From positions 1 to 64,000 of the forward strand of contig CAYGZM010000001.1 in NCBI GenBank assembly GCA_964354365.1: a stretch of DNA of 64,000 nt. The letters are read 5' to 3'. Position 1 is the first letter of the stretch. Each line of letters begins with the position of its first letter. The position numbers and the translations under genes were made by a program. The notes below the pieces were generated by a model. It saw nothing but the letters and a program-made list of their open reading frames with translations, made no database searches and had not been told where the DNA came from. This DNA is from CAYGZM01 sp964354365 (GTDB taxonomy: Bacteria; Planctomycetota; Phycisphaerae; Sedimentisphaerales; Anaerobacaceae). Positions 52,372-61,336 of this stretch are shown piece after piece.

Positions 52372-54354
52372 CTAGAAAAGGCTATTGACAGTATTGAAGA
52401 GTGCTTCGAATCGTTTCAGTGTGTCATTATCCAGAGAGGTGGGTGGATTGCATATGAAATATGAAGCTACTCTATAGTGATTAAATCCGCCACTAGGCCG
52501 GATTTGGATACTTTTTGCGGCGATATGTCGCTCAAGGCGGTCAATAATGCGCTCGCCCGGTGGAAGGTCCGTCTCGCGAATAACAATCCCATTGAGCGGT
52601 TTGGCGAATGCCCCATTGAAGTGCTTCAGGTACAAGGGAGACTCGAAGAGATCCTCGGTGTCAGTAGATTGTCCGCTTTTGCCGATGTTCTTGAGGTCTC
52701 GGAACTGTGAAGCATTTAGTAACGCTTTGGGCGAAATCATCTTTTGCTTCACGAGGTCCATCAACTTTTGTTCAGGCGCGCCGCGATAATCATGAAGTAC
52801 CGCAAGCTTCAGGCCGTTTGCTCCAAGTAGGGCAATAAACGTGACGACCTTATCGAGACCTCCTACTGGAACGATCGTTACGTCATCACGCAGGCCAGTT
52901 CGTCCGTGCGTCTCGAGCAATGCGGAAACAGCCTTAAGGTATATGAGGTCGGAAGGCCCCTCGACCAAGAGATTGCGTTCAGAAATGAATAAGTTCTGTG
53001 CAATGGTCCAGCCAAGAGCCGCCTGCAGAGGAAAAATGGTGCGAGGATCTGACCCAGAGATATTATCTGAAATGATCGTGCCAATCGTCTTCTGGTCCTC
53101 GAGCACCCGCACTTGGTTCAACCGATCAGAATGGACCATGAAAGGTGAGTGGGTCGTGTAAAGAACCTGATGCTTGGTCGCGAGCTCGTTTATGTACCGC
53201 AGGAAGTCTGCCTGTGCCATCGCGTGAAGGGCTAGCCCCGGCTCATCGAGTAGCAGAATGAGGTTCCTTTGCTCTATCTTACCTGGTGTATCAACCTGAC
53301 ATTGCACACTGTCGAACCAGACAAGAAAACTGAAGAACCAGATGAACCCACGGCTCCGTTGCTGGAATGGCGTGCTGACGCGATGTCGGCGGTTCTTAAT
53401 GCGGAGGTAGAGATTCGGTCCATTGTTGTAAGGGGCCACGTCATCGAGGTCGGGTTTAATATCAACCTCAACCTCCAATTCTTCATTCTGTTTCCAAAAC
53501 TCCATGATCTGGTCAGTAAGACTGATCGAGACCGCTTCGATTTTTGCTTTAAGCTGTTCATAGCCTCCGGGCTTTGTGAAATCACTGATCGCAATATCAG
53601 CCATCCGGAGAAGTGCGAGTACGGCACGGTGTTTTGGCTCAAGGTGCTTTGGATTATTCTTGGCCTGTTCGACGCGCTGAGCCAAGTCTGTGAGGTTCAT
53701 CTTGCTCGGCAGCAGGTCGTAATCGCTGAAGTAGAGGAACTTTGGAATTCTCGACTTGAGCCACTCCCCTGTCTCCCATCCAACGACTGACTCCCACTTT
53801 GTCTTCGCGACACGCGCTTCAATTGCTGTGTTAAAGGTCTTATCCCCCTCTGTAAGGCTGATGTCCTTTAAGAGCCCCGGAATGGCGCGAAGAGAGGTTG
53901 CCTTTTTGATTGCCGTCTGAGCGTCGGAGCTTAGGGTCGATTCGGCGAATAGTGAGACGAGGACCGGCTTCTCATCGACCTTGATATCGATACTGATGCT
54001 GTTGTCGTAACTGTGTGTAACAGAGAATTGGAAATCGGGTTTCAGCTCCGTGTGAAGCTCATCGTTTAGCTTGGCAATCTCTTCGCCATTGAGACTGTAG
54101 GTCAGCACAGTAACCTCTGCGGGCTTTATCTTGTGCTGTTTCTGGTAGGCCACAAGGTCCTTTCTTGGATAGTCGTCGACCAGATTGAAGCTGGCGAGCC
54201 CGAGCGCATCATTAGATTTCTCCAAGGACTGGAGAAAAACGGTTTTACCGGCCTCATTCATTCCGACAAGTACTGTGACTGCGCCGTCAATCATTACGTC
54301 CTGAGGCACATTGATTGACTTGAATGGTCCTACTTTAGCTGATATAAGAAGCAT
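52372..54354 (-). CDS. OLD-family ATP-dependent endonuclease
   Basis: 660 residues. ATPase part: TVLVGMNEAGKT (Walker A, about 30-38), RSRGFIWFFSFLVWF in the signature region, and ILLLDEPGLALHAMAQADFL (Walker B with D-loop, about 370-390). The C-terminal TOPRIM nuclease domain begins with ERNLLVEGPSDLIYLKAVS (about 453). OLD nucleases cut DNA in an ATP-controlled way and act in phage interference. No UvrD-like helicase partner is adjacent, so this is not a Gabija pair. The gene stands alone between two long intergenic regions, with somewhat lower GC than neighbours. Confidence 0.87.
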   Translation of the reverse strand: MLLISAKVGPFKSINVPQDVMIDGAVTVLVGMNEAGKTVFLQSLEKSNDALGLASFNLVDDYPRKDLVAYQKQHKIKPAEVTVLTYSLNGEEIAKLNDELHTELKPDFQFSVTHSYDNSISIDIKVDEKPVLVSLFAESTLSSDAQTAIKKATSLRAIPGLLKDISLTEGDKTFNTAIEARVAKTKWESVVGWETGEWLKSRIPKFLYFSDYDLLPSKMNLTDLAQRVEQAKNNPKHLEPKHRAVLALLRMADIAISDFTKPGGYEQLKAKIEAVSISLTDQIMEFWKQNEELEVEVDIKPDLDDVAPYNNGPNLYLRIKNRRHRVSTPFQQRSRGFIWFFSFLVWFDSVQCQVDTPGKIEQRNLILLLDEPGLALHAMAQADFLRYINELATKHQVLYTTHSPFMVHSDRLNQVRVLEDQKTIGTIISDNISGSDPRTIFPLQAALGWTIAQNLFISERNLLVEGPSDLIYLKAVSALLETHGRTGLRDDVTIVPVGGLDKVVTFIALLGANGLKLAVLHDYRGAPEQKLMDLVKQKMISPKALLNASQFRDLKNIGKSGQSTDTEDLFESPLYLKHFNGAFAKPLNGIVIRETDLPPGERIIDRLERHIAAKSIQIRPSGGFNHYRVASYFICNPPTSLDNDTLKRFEALFNTVNSLF

Positions 54355-55080
54355 TTTATTTCTCCACTACGGCGATTATTGAATGCGCCTAACAATAATT
54401 ATCCAGTTCTATACGCCTTTTACCCACCGTTCTTTTGGTTGGTTTACCCGGCGGAGTTTACTCGGCGTACCTGAGGCTGTCTGGCGTACTGTATAAAACG
54501 CAAAACCTTGTCCCCGCATGCCTCTGGCGGGGAACGGACTATTTCTGCTCGTCCATAAACTCGCCAAACAGAACCTCAACTGTAATATACAGCTTAGTCA
54601 GCCAAGCGCCAAGAAGAAACGCCTCGAGCGCATAGTCGCCGTGTCAATCTGCGTTAATCCGTGTCCAATTCTCCTTCGTGTTAATTGGCGGGGCTTTCCC
54701 TCGTGGCGTGTGTCGCTAATTTCTTTGAAAATCTTCAGATTTTTCCCCTTGACTTTTCGACCCCTTTTTTGGCCTGGAAATGAGGGTACTCAAAAAGTAC
54801 CCAAAAACCACCAATTTCGGCCAATCTCCACTCCGTTTTTGTCAAAAAGTCACCAAAACGCTTCAAAAAACGCGCAAAACCGTCAAAATCAGCAAATCTC
54901 CATGTTACCACATTAACCCCTTCTCTCACAAACACTTAACCCCATTTTTGAGCAGATATCGGACCCTCCGCGCTGCGCGAATTGAAAATTTTTTCATTTT
55001 CTTGGCAAATAATTGAAAGATTTAATTGATAGATTGAGTATATTAAGTAGAATTGCTCTTATGATTGAAATTGGAGACCA
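54355..55080. other. Long intergenic region
   Basis: About 725 bp, AT-rich to the right. A perfect 7-bp hairpin GGGTACT-CAAAA-AGTACCC lies at 54784-54802. No gene is convincing; weak minus frames have no ribosome binding site. The right end serves as leader of the DUF2089 gene. Confidence 0.5.
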
Positions 55081-55461
55081 ATGGCTGAGATAAACAAACA
55101 ATTGAGTCTGCCTGCCGGCTGCCCGCTCTGCGGCGAGGCGATTGAAGTGACGCAGATAAAGTGCACCGCCTGCGGCAGCGAAATCAAAGGCTCGTTTGCG
55201 ACGGCGGGCCTGGGCGTCCTGCCCGTCGAGTATCAAAAGTTCATCACCGTTTTCCTGCGGCACCGCGGCAATATATCCCAGGTCGAAAAGGAGCTTGGCA
55301 TATCCTACCCGACAATCAACAAAATGCTCGACAGCATAAACAAAGCCCTAAGCTCCACCGGCCCGGAAAAGCCGCTCACCAGAAGAGAAATCCTCGACTC
55401 CATCGAAAAGGGCGAGATGAGCGTAAAGGAAGCAACATTCATTCTGAAAACCCGCAAATAA
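55081..55461 (+). CDS. DUF2089-family zinc ribbon / HTH protein
   Basis: 126 residues, ATG preceded by GGAG. Residues about 14-35 form a zinc ribbon (CPLCGEAIEVTQIKCTACGS). Residues about 55-95 form a helix-turn-helix-like region (FLRHRGNISQVEKELGISYP, TINKMLDSINKAL). The C-terminal IEKGEMSVKEATFILKTRK resembles the short-helix motif that recurs in the two membrane proteins downstream. Probably a small transcriptional regulator of its own operon with these membrane proteins; spacing to the next ATG is about 10 bp. Exact targets unknown. Confidence 0.85.
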   Translation: MAEINKQLSLPAGCPLCGEAIEVTQIKCTACGSEIKGSFATAGLGVLPVEYQKFITVFLRHRGNISQVEKELGISYPTINKMLDSINKALSSTGPEKPLTRREILDSIEKGEMSVKEATFILKTRK

Positions 55462-55471
55462 GGAGAATACA

Positions 55472-56323
55472 ATGTCACCAGCCGTAGAGTACACTATACC
55501 ATCGATTCTGTTTGCCATCCTCATCCCACTGGTTTGTTTCACTGTTGTACTGTTGCTGCTGAGATTCTCAGCCAAAGCATCGTGGCTGACAGCAATTGCG
55601 GCTTCCGTGATCGTGACGACCATACCGGCAATTTTCGGGATTAGAATGTTGTCGGCCCCTGGCGTTCAGGCCGGATCACGGGGCAACGTGATAGCCGCGC
55701 CGCTCGCAATAGGCAAGTTGTTCCTTCTGCCCGTCGTGGTCTGTGCCATCATCTTGGTTGTTCAGTTCCTTCGCTGGCTGCTTGTGGCAAGCGACAGCGC
55801 AACGGTGAATACCGCCGAGAGAAGCAGAATTCTCAAAATGGTCGCGGACGGCAGGATGAGCAGCGAGGAGGGCGCCGAGCTGCTTGATGCAATGGGCCGG
55901 TCAAACGCGCTTCGCGGCCAGGGCGCATTTTCACGGCTCGATTTTGCGATGCTCTGCGGCGTGGCCCTCGTTATCTTAGGCTTCTTTCTCCCGTGGGCGT
56001 ATATCACTTTGCCCGGGCTGGGCGCGTCCGGAACATTCACTCGCAACTCGGCCTACCAAGCCGGCTACCACGTCGGCGCCATCGGCTGGGCCGTGCTGGT
56101 TATTGCGGTAGTCTCGGCCATACCCATTTTCGTCACGCCAAAAGACCTGCTCTACAAGATCTCGATGCTGCAGGTTTTCCTGACACTTGTAGGAGGCGTT
56201 CTGGTCATAAGTGTCCTGGTGCGGGTGGGAGGCTACCTCGGAGTCGGGCTGGTATTCTGCCTGGCCGGGTTCATAGTCGAGCTTGTCGGCTCCGCTGTAA
56301 AGCTCAAAAGCCTCGCCGCCTGA
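55472..56323 (+). CDS. Membrane protein with SHOCT-like motif, paralogue 1
   Basis: 283 residues, preceded by AAGGAGAA. About seven hydrophobic stretches. In the middle (about 113-140) TAERSRILKMVADGRMSSEE followed by GAELLDAMG is a SHOCT-like helical hairpin also present in the paralogue and echoed at the end of the DUF2089 protein. It is integral to the membrane. Function unknown; by context under DUF2089 control. A 50-bp segment ending this gene's upstream neighbour reappears before the paralogue. Confidence 0.75.
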   Translation: MSPAVEYTIPSILFAILIPLVCFTVVLLLLRFSAKASWLTAIAASVIVTTIPAIFGIRMLSAPGVQAGSRGNVIAAPLAIGKLFLLPVVVCAIILVVQFLRWLLVASDSATVNTAERSRILKMVADGRMSSEEGAELLDAMGRSNALRGQGAFSRLDFAMLCGVALVILGFFLPWAYITLPGLGASGTFTRNSAYQAGYHVGAIGWAVLVIAVVSAIPIFVTPKDLLYKISMLQVFLTLVGGVLVISVLVRVGGYLGVGLVFCLAGFIVELVGSAVKLKSLAA

Positions 56324-56375
56324 CTACGCGGTCTGCTGCGGTTCAATTGATAGAATTCATTGGGAGTAAAGCGAG

Positions 56376-56420
56376 ATGGCCGTAAACGAAGCAACATTCA
56401 TTCTGAAAACCCGCAAATAA
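56376..56420 (+). pseudogene. Remnant of a DUF2089 gene end, duplicated
   Basis: ATG at 56376 begins a 14-codon frame MAVNEATFILKTRK whose sequence nearly repeats the end of the DUF2089 gene (55417-55461), including the following AAGGAGAA Shine-Dalgarno. It marks a partial tandem duplication of the DUF2089 end plus membrane protein gene. Probably not a functional gene. Confidence 0.8.
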
Positions 56421-56432
56421 GGAGAAAATAAT

Positions 56433-56990
56433 ATGAACATCGCAGTTTGGGTAATCATACTGGTGGCTGGCTTAGGCGCCCTAATCCTGGCCGTCAAATT
56501 CTTCCGCTGGCTCCTCGCCACCGGCACCGAACAGGCCCATGTCAATACAGCCGAGCGAAGCAGAATCCTCAAAATGGTCGAGGACGGCAAGATCCGCAGC
56601 GAGGAGGGCGCCGAACTGCTCGATGCAATGGGCCGCTCAAACGCACTTAGAGCACAAGACACCTTCTCCCGATTCGACATAGCTATGCTCGTCGGCCTCG
56701 CAATGGTGATTGTCACGCAGGTCTTAATGGAATACCGAACCGGTTACAGCGACTGGATCGTTCTCTTCATTGGCGTGCTCTCCGCGGTATCGGTTTTTGT
56801 GACACCGAGCAACTTCCTTTATAAAATCTCGATGCTGCAGATATTCCTGACCTCCTTAGGATTGGCGCTTGTAATCAGCACGATCACGCGCGCCTATAGC
56901 CGCATCTACCCCGAATTAACACTTTGCATTATTGGGTTCGTAGTCGCGCTGATAAGTTCCGCAGTCAAACTGAAGAGACTCACGGCTTGA
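56433..56990 (+). CDS. Membrane protein with SHOCT-like motif, paralogue 2
   Basis: 185 residues. Shorter than paralogue 1; both share HVNTAERSRILKMVEDGKIR and SEEGAELLDAMGRSNALRAQ, then FSRFDIAMLVGLAMVIV, SVFVTPSNFLYKISMLQIFL and a KLKRLTA end. The N-terminal membrane part is cut down to one anchor. The Shine-Dalgarno comes from the duplicated DUF2089 segment. Function unknown. Confidence 0.75.
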   Translation: MNIAVWVIILVAGLGALILAVKFFRWLLATGTEQAHVNTAERSRILKMVEDGKIRSEEGAELLDAMGRSNALRAQDTFSRFDIAMLVGLAMVIVTQVLMEYRTGYSDWIVLFIGVLSAVSVFVTPSNFLYKISMLQIFLTSLGLALVISTITRAYSRIYPELTLCIIGFVVALISSAVKLKRLTA

Positions 56991-57338
56991 CTACGCGGTT
57001 TTCTTTTTGGCCTTTGCAGTGGGTTCGGCCTGTACCTGCGGCTTTGACTCCTTGCCTTCGGTTTTTGAGTCCTTTTTGGTGGTGTCTTTGTCGCTGCTTT
57101 TCTTGACCCCCGTAGCCCCGGCGGTTTCGCTTTCAGCCGCCTTTTTGTAGCTCTCGCTTCTGTAATCGGTCTGGTAGAACCCCGAACCTTTGAAGATTAT
57201 CCCCGCCCCGGTGCCGATGAGCCGTTTGACCTTCTTCTTGCCGCACTTGGGACAGCTTCGCAGCGGCCTGGCCGTTATACTCTCGAACCGCTCGAATTCA
57301 CATCCGCAGCCTTCACAAATATATTCATAAGTCGGCAT
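56991..57338 (-). CDS. FmdB-type zinc ribbon protein
   Basis: 115 residues. The family start MPTYEYICEGCGCEFERFES is followed by CPKCGKKKVKRLIGTG, giving the two CxxC pairs of an FmdB zinc ribbon, then IFKGSGFYQTDYRSE. The C-terminal half is a charged, low-complexity Lys/Thr/Glu tail. Function of the family is poorly defined (regulatory). It lies 5 bp after grpE, so it belongs to the chaperone transcript. Confidence 0.87.
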   Translation of the reverse strand: MPTYEYICEGCGCEFERFESITARPLRSCPKCGKKKVKRLIGTGAGIIFKGSGFYQTDYRSESYKKAAESETAGATGVKKSSDKDTTKKDSKTEGKESKPQVQAEPTAKAKKKTA

Positions 57339-57343
57339 AGCGA

Positions 57344-57940
57344 TTACTCCGTGTCGGTCGTCTCGAATTCATTGTCCTTTTGCTCTTGTGGCGCGCCCGG
57401 CCCCTGCTGCGGAGCCTCTCTCGTGATCGGCATATTGACAATCACCTTGCTCGGCCTGATTACCCTGCCGTTCAGCGCATAGCCTTTTTGCAGCTCTTCA
57501 AGCACAACGTTCTCTTCCTGTTCCGGCTCACTCTTCTGCATTACTGCCTCGTGCCGCGATGGATCGAAAATCTCTCCCAGCGCATTTGTTTGTGCGACGT
57601 CATGCGATTTTAGAATATCGAGCATCTGCTCGTAAATGATACGGACGCCCTCGACGAGCGTAGCGACGTTCTCGGCCGAGCGCGCGTTTTGCAGCGTGCG
57701 CTCGAAATTATCCAGCGCCGGAAGAAGCGACCTGAATATCCTTTCCTTCTCGTACCCGATGCTGTCGGCAATCTGCCTGGGGACGCGCTTCTGATAGTTC
57801 GCGTAGTCGGCGCTGACCCGCTGCAGCTTTCCGAGAAGCTCGTCCTTCTCTTTCTCCAGGTCGGCCATCTTCTCTCGCAGCTCTTGTATTTCCGCCTCTT
57901 TCGCTTTGGATTCTTTATGTTCTTTTCTACTGGGTTTCAT
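57344..57940 (-). CDS. grpE: GrpE nucleotide exchange factor
   Basis: 198 residues. A long N-terminal helix (about 10-55, KEHKESKAKEAEIQELREKM) is followed by the GrpE core: DYANYQKRVPRQIADSIGYE, LLPALDNFERTLQNA, IYEQMLDILKSHDV, FDPSRHEAVM and GYALNGRVIRPSKVIV. It accelerates ADP release from DnaK. Its ATG overlaps the stop of dnaJ by one base, and fmdB follows at 5 bp. dnaK itself is not in this window. Confidence 0.9.
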   Translation of the reverse strand: MKPSRKEHKESKAKEAEIQELREKMADLEKEKDELLGKLQRVSADYANYQKRVPRQIADSIGYEKERIFRSLLPALDNFERTLQNARSAENVATLVEGVRIIYEQMLDILKSHDVAQTNALGEIFDPSRHEAVMQKSEPEQEENVVLEELQKGYALNGRVIRPSKVIVNMPITREAPQQGPGAPQEQKDNEFETTDTE

Positions 57941-59073
57941 CAGATGTTACCGAAATGCTTTTTGAGTTTTTCGAAGAACGTCGTTGCTTTCGGAGAAACG
58001 TGCTTGTTCTCGGTCTTGGCGAACTGCCTGAGCAGCTCTTCCTGTGCTGTGTTGAGCCTTGTGGGAGTCTCGACAAGGATTTGGACGAGCTGGTCGCCTG
58101 CTCGGCCGCTGCGCATGCTCGGCAGGCCCTGGCCCTTTATCCGAAAGACGCTTCCGTATTGCGTTCCCGCCGGGACTTTTAGCTTTTGCGTGCCGTCAAG
58201 GCTCGGCACGTCGATAGTCGCGCCCAACGCGGCCTGAGTAAAGCTGATAGGAACGATAGCAACCAGGTTGTTCCCGTCACGCTCCAAGAATTCGTGCGGT
58301 TTGACTCTCACGTAGCAGTACAAATCGCCTCTCGGCCCGCCGCCTCGCCCCGGCTCGCCCTCGCCGCCGACCCTGATACCCTGACCCTCGTGGACGCCAG
58401 GCGGAATCTTGATGTTGACCGTCCTCTTTTTGGGCACGTGTCCTGCGCCCCTGCACTTCTTGCATGGATCAGTAATGATCTGGCCGCTGCCCCGACACTG
58501 CTGGCACGTCGAGACCATCTGGAAGAAACCGCCGCCTCTCGCCACCTGCCCGCTCCCGCCGCACATCGGGCAGCGGCCGGGCTTTGTCCCTTTCGCACTG
58601 CCGCTGCCGCTGCACTCCGGGCACAGGTCCTGGCGAGTGAACTCAATCGTCTTTTCGGCGCCCCTGGCAACGTCATTGAGGGTAAGCTCAACCGTCGTCT
58701 CCAGGTCGTAACCGCGCGACGGGCCGGCCCGCTGGCCCGACCTGCCCCTTCGACCCCCGCCGAATATGCCGCCGAAGAAATCGTCCAGGCCGAACATGCT
58801 GAAGATATCTTCCACGTTCATCCGTGAGAAGTCGTGCATGCCGGCGCCGCGCAGGCCCTCGTGCCCGAACTGCTCGTAACGCTTGCGCTTCTCGGCGTCG
58901 CTAAGCACCTCGTAGGCCTCGGCGCACTCCTTGAACTTCGCCTCGGCCTCCTTATTATCCGGGTTCTTGTCCGGGTGATACTTCATCGCCATACGTCTGT
59001 ATGCGCGCTTGATTTCATCAGCCGAGGCGTTCTTCCCGACGCCCAAAACTTCATAGTAGTCCCGCTTAGCCAT
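57940..59073 (-). CDS. dnaJ: DnaJ co-chaperone
   Basis: 377 residues. J domain (about 4-68, DYYEVLGVGKNASADEIKRA, HPDKNPD), Gly/Phe-rich linker, then the zinc-finger domain with four CxxCxGxG-type repeats: CPECSGSG, CPMCGGSGQ, CQQCRGSGQ and CKKCRGAGH. C-terminal substrate domain follows (GDLYCYVRVKPHEFLERDGN). It delivers unfolded proteins to DnaK and stimulates its ATPase. Upstream is groEL1 (185 bp), downstream grpE. Confidence 0.92.
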   Translation of the reverse strand: MAKRDYYEVLGVGKNASADEIKRAYRRMAMKYHPDKNPDNKEAEAKFKECAEAYEVLSDAEKRKRYEQFGHEGLRGAGMHDFSRMNVEDIFSMFGLDDFFGGIFGGGRRGRSGQRAGPSRGYDLETTVELTLNDVARGAEKTIEFTRQDLCPECSGSGSAKGTKPGRCPMCGGSGQVARGGGFFQMVSTCQQCRGSGQIITDPCKKCRGAGHVPKKRTVNIKIPPGVHEGQGIRVGGEGEPGRGGGPRGDLYCYVRVKPHEFLERDGNNLVAIVPISFTQAALGATIDVPSLDGTQKLKVPAGTQYGSVFRIKGQGLPSMRSGRAGDQLVQILVETPTRLNTAQEELLRQFAKTENKHVSPKATTFFEKLKKHFGNI

Positions 59074-59258
59074 CGTACTGGAAAATCCGAAATTCGAATA
59101 TCAAAACTCGAAACTCGAAACAACACTGAAATCCAAATCTCAGATATTCAAAACCCAATTAAGTCATTTGAGTTTTGGTAATTCGAATTTGTTTCGGATT
59201 TCGAGTTTCGTGCCTCGTGTTTCTGCCTTCTGTGCAATACACGATATGCACGCTGTGC

Positions 59259-60887
59259 CTACCTTACGGATCCGGCTATTGGCTCTTCGTCCTTGTCCTT
59301 ATCCTTTAACTCTGTTATCAGCACGTTTGTCGTCAGCATCAGCCCGGCGACGGAGGCAGCCATCTCCAGCGCGGTTCTGGCAACCTTGGCCGGATCGATG
59401 ATGCCGGCCTTGAGCATATCGACGAACTCGCCCGTATTGGCATCGTAGCCGATATTCTTGTTCTTCGCCAGCTTCTCAAGAAGCTCAGCGACAATCACAT
59501 CCCCCGGCTCCCCGGAGTTGTCTGCGATTTGCATCGTCGGCGCCTTGAGCGCTCTTGCCACTATGTCGAAACCGACCTTGTCGTCGCCCCTGGCCTTTGC
59601 TCTGGCCTTTTCAACTTCGGCTATCGCGCGCAGGAAAATGACTCCGCCGCCTGGAACAACGCCTTCTTCCGCCGCCGCTCTGGTGGCGTGAAGGGCATCG
59701 TCGAGCAGGTCCTTGCGCTCCTTCATTTCGGTTTCCGTTGCGGCGCCGGCCTTGATGACCGCAACGCCGCCCGTCATTTTAGCCAGACGCTCCTGCAGCT
59801 TTTCACGGTCGTAGTCGCTCGTGGTCTTCTCGATTTGGGCGCGGATTTGATCGCAGCGAGCCGCGACGTCTTTCTTTGCGCCCGCCCCTTCGATTATCGT
59901 CGTTTTATCCTTATCGACGACGATCTTCTTGGCCTGGCCCAATTGAGAAAGCTCGATGCTCTCGAGCTTCAGACCCAGGTCCTCGGTTATCACCTGTCCG
60001 CCGGTCGCGATCCCCAGGTCGCCAAGCATCGCCTTGCGACGGTCGCCGAAGCCCGGAGCCTTGACCGCACAGGTCTTCAATATGCCCTGCAGCCGGTTGA
60101 TCACCAGCGCCGCAAGCGCCTCGCCCTCGACGTCTTCAGCCACAATCAAAAGCGGCCTGCCGACCTGCGCGATCTTCTCCAGCAGCGGGATAAGCTCACG
60201 GACATTGGATATCTTCTTCTCGTGCAGGAGAATATAGGCGTCTTCAAGAACAGATTCCAGCGTATTGGGGTCGGTCATGAAGTAGGGCGATATGTAACCC
60301 TTCTCAAACTGCATACCCTCGACGTGGCTCAGCTCGTTCTCCATTGCCTTGCCTTCTTCGATCTCGATGACGCCCTCGGTGCCGACCTTGTCGAACGCAT
60401 CGGCCAGAATCTGGCCCACCTTCGGGTCGTTGTTTGCGCTGATGGTGGCCACCTTTGCAATGTCGTCGTGCCCCTTAACGGGCACGCTTGCCGACTTGAT
60501 GAATTCTGCGGCAGCCTGGGCGGCCTTGTTGATTCCCCGCTGAATGGCCATCGGATTGACGCCGGCCGTTACGTGCCTTAGCCCCTCCGCATAAATCGCC
60601 TCTGCAAGCACCGTCGCGGTAGTCGTCCCGTCGCCCACAACGTCCGACGTCTTGCTTGCCGCCTGGTTCACCATCTTTGCGCCCATATTCTTGAACGGAT
60701 CGGGAAGCTCAATCTCCTTGCTCACCGAGACGCCGTCCTTAGTAACCTTCGGAGAGCCCCAGCTCTTTTGAAGAATAACGTTCCTGCCCGTCGGGCCGAG
60801 AGTTGCTTTGACCGCCCGCGCCAGCTGCGACAGGCCCTCTTTGAGCTGCGCTCTCGCCGTATCGTTAAACATCAATTGCTTTGCCAT
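59259..60887 (-). CDS. groEL: GroEL chaperonin (copy next to groES)
   Basis: 542 residues with all domains: KATLGPTGRNVILQKSWG, DGVSVSKEIELPDPFKNMG, VGDGTTTATVLAEAIY, MQFEKGYISPYFMTDPN, and the C-terminal EVDM-equivalent GEFVDMLKAGIIDPAKV. The tail is TELKDKDKDEEPIAGSVR and lacks the Gly-Gly-Met repeats of most GroELs, as is common in second copies. It lies 75 bp downstream of groES, as a groESL operon. Folding of cytoplasmic proteins in an ATP cycle. Confidence 0.93.
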   Translation of the reverse strand: MAKQLMFNDTARAQLKEGLSQLARAVKATLGPTGRNVILQKSWGSPKVTKDGVSVSKEIELPDPFKNMGAKMVNQAASKTSDVVGDGTTTATVLAEAIYAEGLRHVTAGVNPMAIQRGINKAAQAAAEFIKSASVPVKGHDDIAKVATISANNDPKVGQILADAFDKVGTEGVIEIEEGKAMENELSHVEGMQFEKGYISPYFMTDPNTLESVLEDAYILLHEKKISNVRELIPLLEKIAQVGRPLLIVAEDVEGEALAALVINRLQGILKTCAVKAPGFGDRRKAMLGDLGIATGGQVITEDLGLKLESIELSQLGQAKKIVVDKDKTTIIEGAGAKKDVAARCDQIRAQIEKTTSDYDREKLQERLAKMTGGVAVIKAGAATETEMKERKDLLDDALHATRAAAEEGVVPGGGVIFLRAIAEVEKARAKARGDDKVGFDIVARALKAPTMQIADNSGEPGDVIVAELLEKLAKNKNIGYDANTGEFVDMLKAGIIDPAKVARTALEMAASVAGLMLTTNVLITELKDKDKDEEPIAGSVR

Positions 60888-60961
60888 TTCTTATCACCTC
60901 GTATTATGCAACTTTAATCTTCTCGTTTTTTTCTTTGTGCCTTTGTGTCTTCGTGGCGATA

Positions 60962-61252
60962 TTATTTCTCGACAATTCCCAGAACGTCGCTTTCCCGCAG
61001 AATCACGTATTTCTCGTTGTCGATTTCAACGTCGCTGCCGATATACTTGGCGTAGATTACCTGGTCGCCCTTCTTTACCGACATCTTTCCTCGTTTGCCG
61101 TCATCGAGCAGCTTGCCCGGACCGACGGCGACAACCTTGCCGATTTGCGGCTTTTCCTTCGCCGTGTCCGGCAGGATAATCCCACCCGATGTCTTCTCCT
61201 CGGCTTCCGACTGCTTTATTACAATTCTGTCATCCAGGGGTACAAGTTTCAT
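60962..61252 (-). CDS. groES: GroES co-chaperonin
   Basis: 96 residues from ATG 61252, which has AAGGAG at the right spacing; the frame opens further upstream, to 61312, but without homology. Core motifs MKLVPLDDRIVIKQSEAEEK, TSGGIILPDTAKEKPQIG, VVAVGPGKLLDDGKRGKMSV and VIYAKYIGSDVEIDNEKYVI are seen. It caps the GroEL cavity as a seven-fold lid. Immediately precedes groEL1. Confidence 0.93.
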   Translation of the reverse strand: MKLVPLDDRIVIKQSEAEEKTSGGIILPDTAKEKPQIGKVVAVGPGKLLDDGKRGKMSVKKGDQVIYAKYIGSDVEIDNEKYVILRESDVLGIVEK

Positions 61253-61336
61253 AGCTCGCTCCTTATTATCTTTCCTTGTAGATGTTTTCTTGACCTTCGA
61301 GTTCATAAACACATTCCGAACCAGCGATATGGTTTA

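Noticed and set aside
52372..54354. Gabija system
   Set aside because: The OLD-type gene has no adjacent UvrD-like helicase in the window.
59529..60581. A 350-codon plus-strand open frame opposite groEL
   Set aside because: Shadow of groEL.
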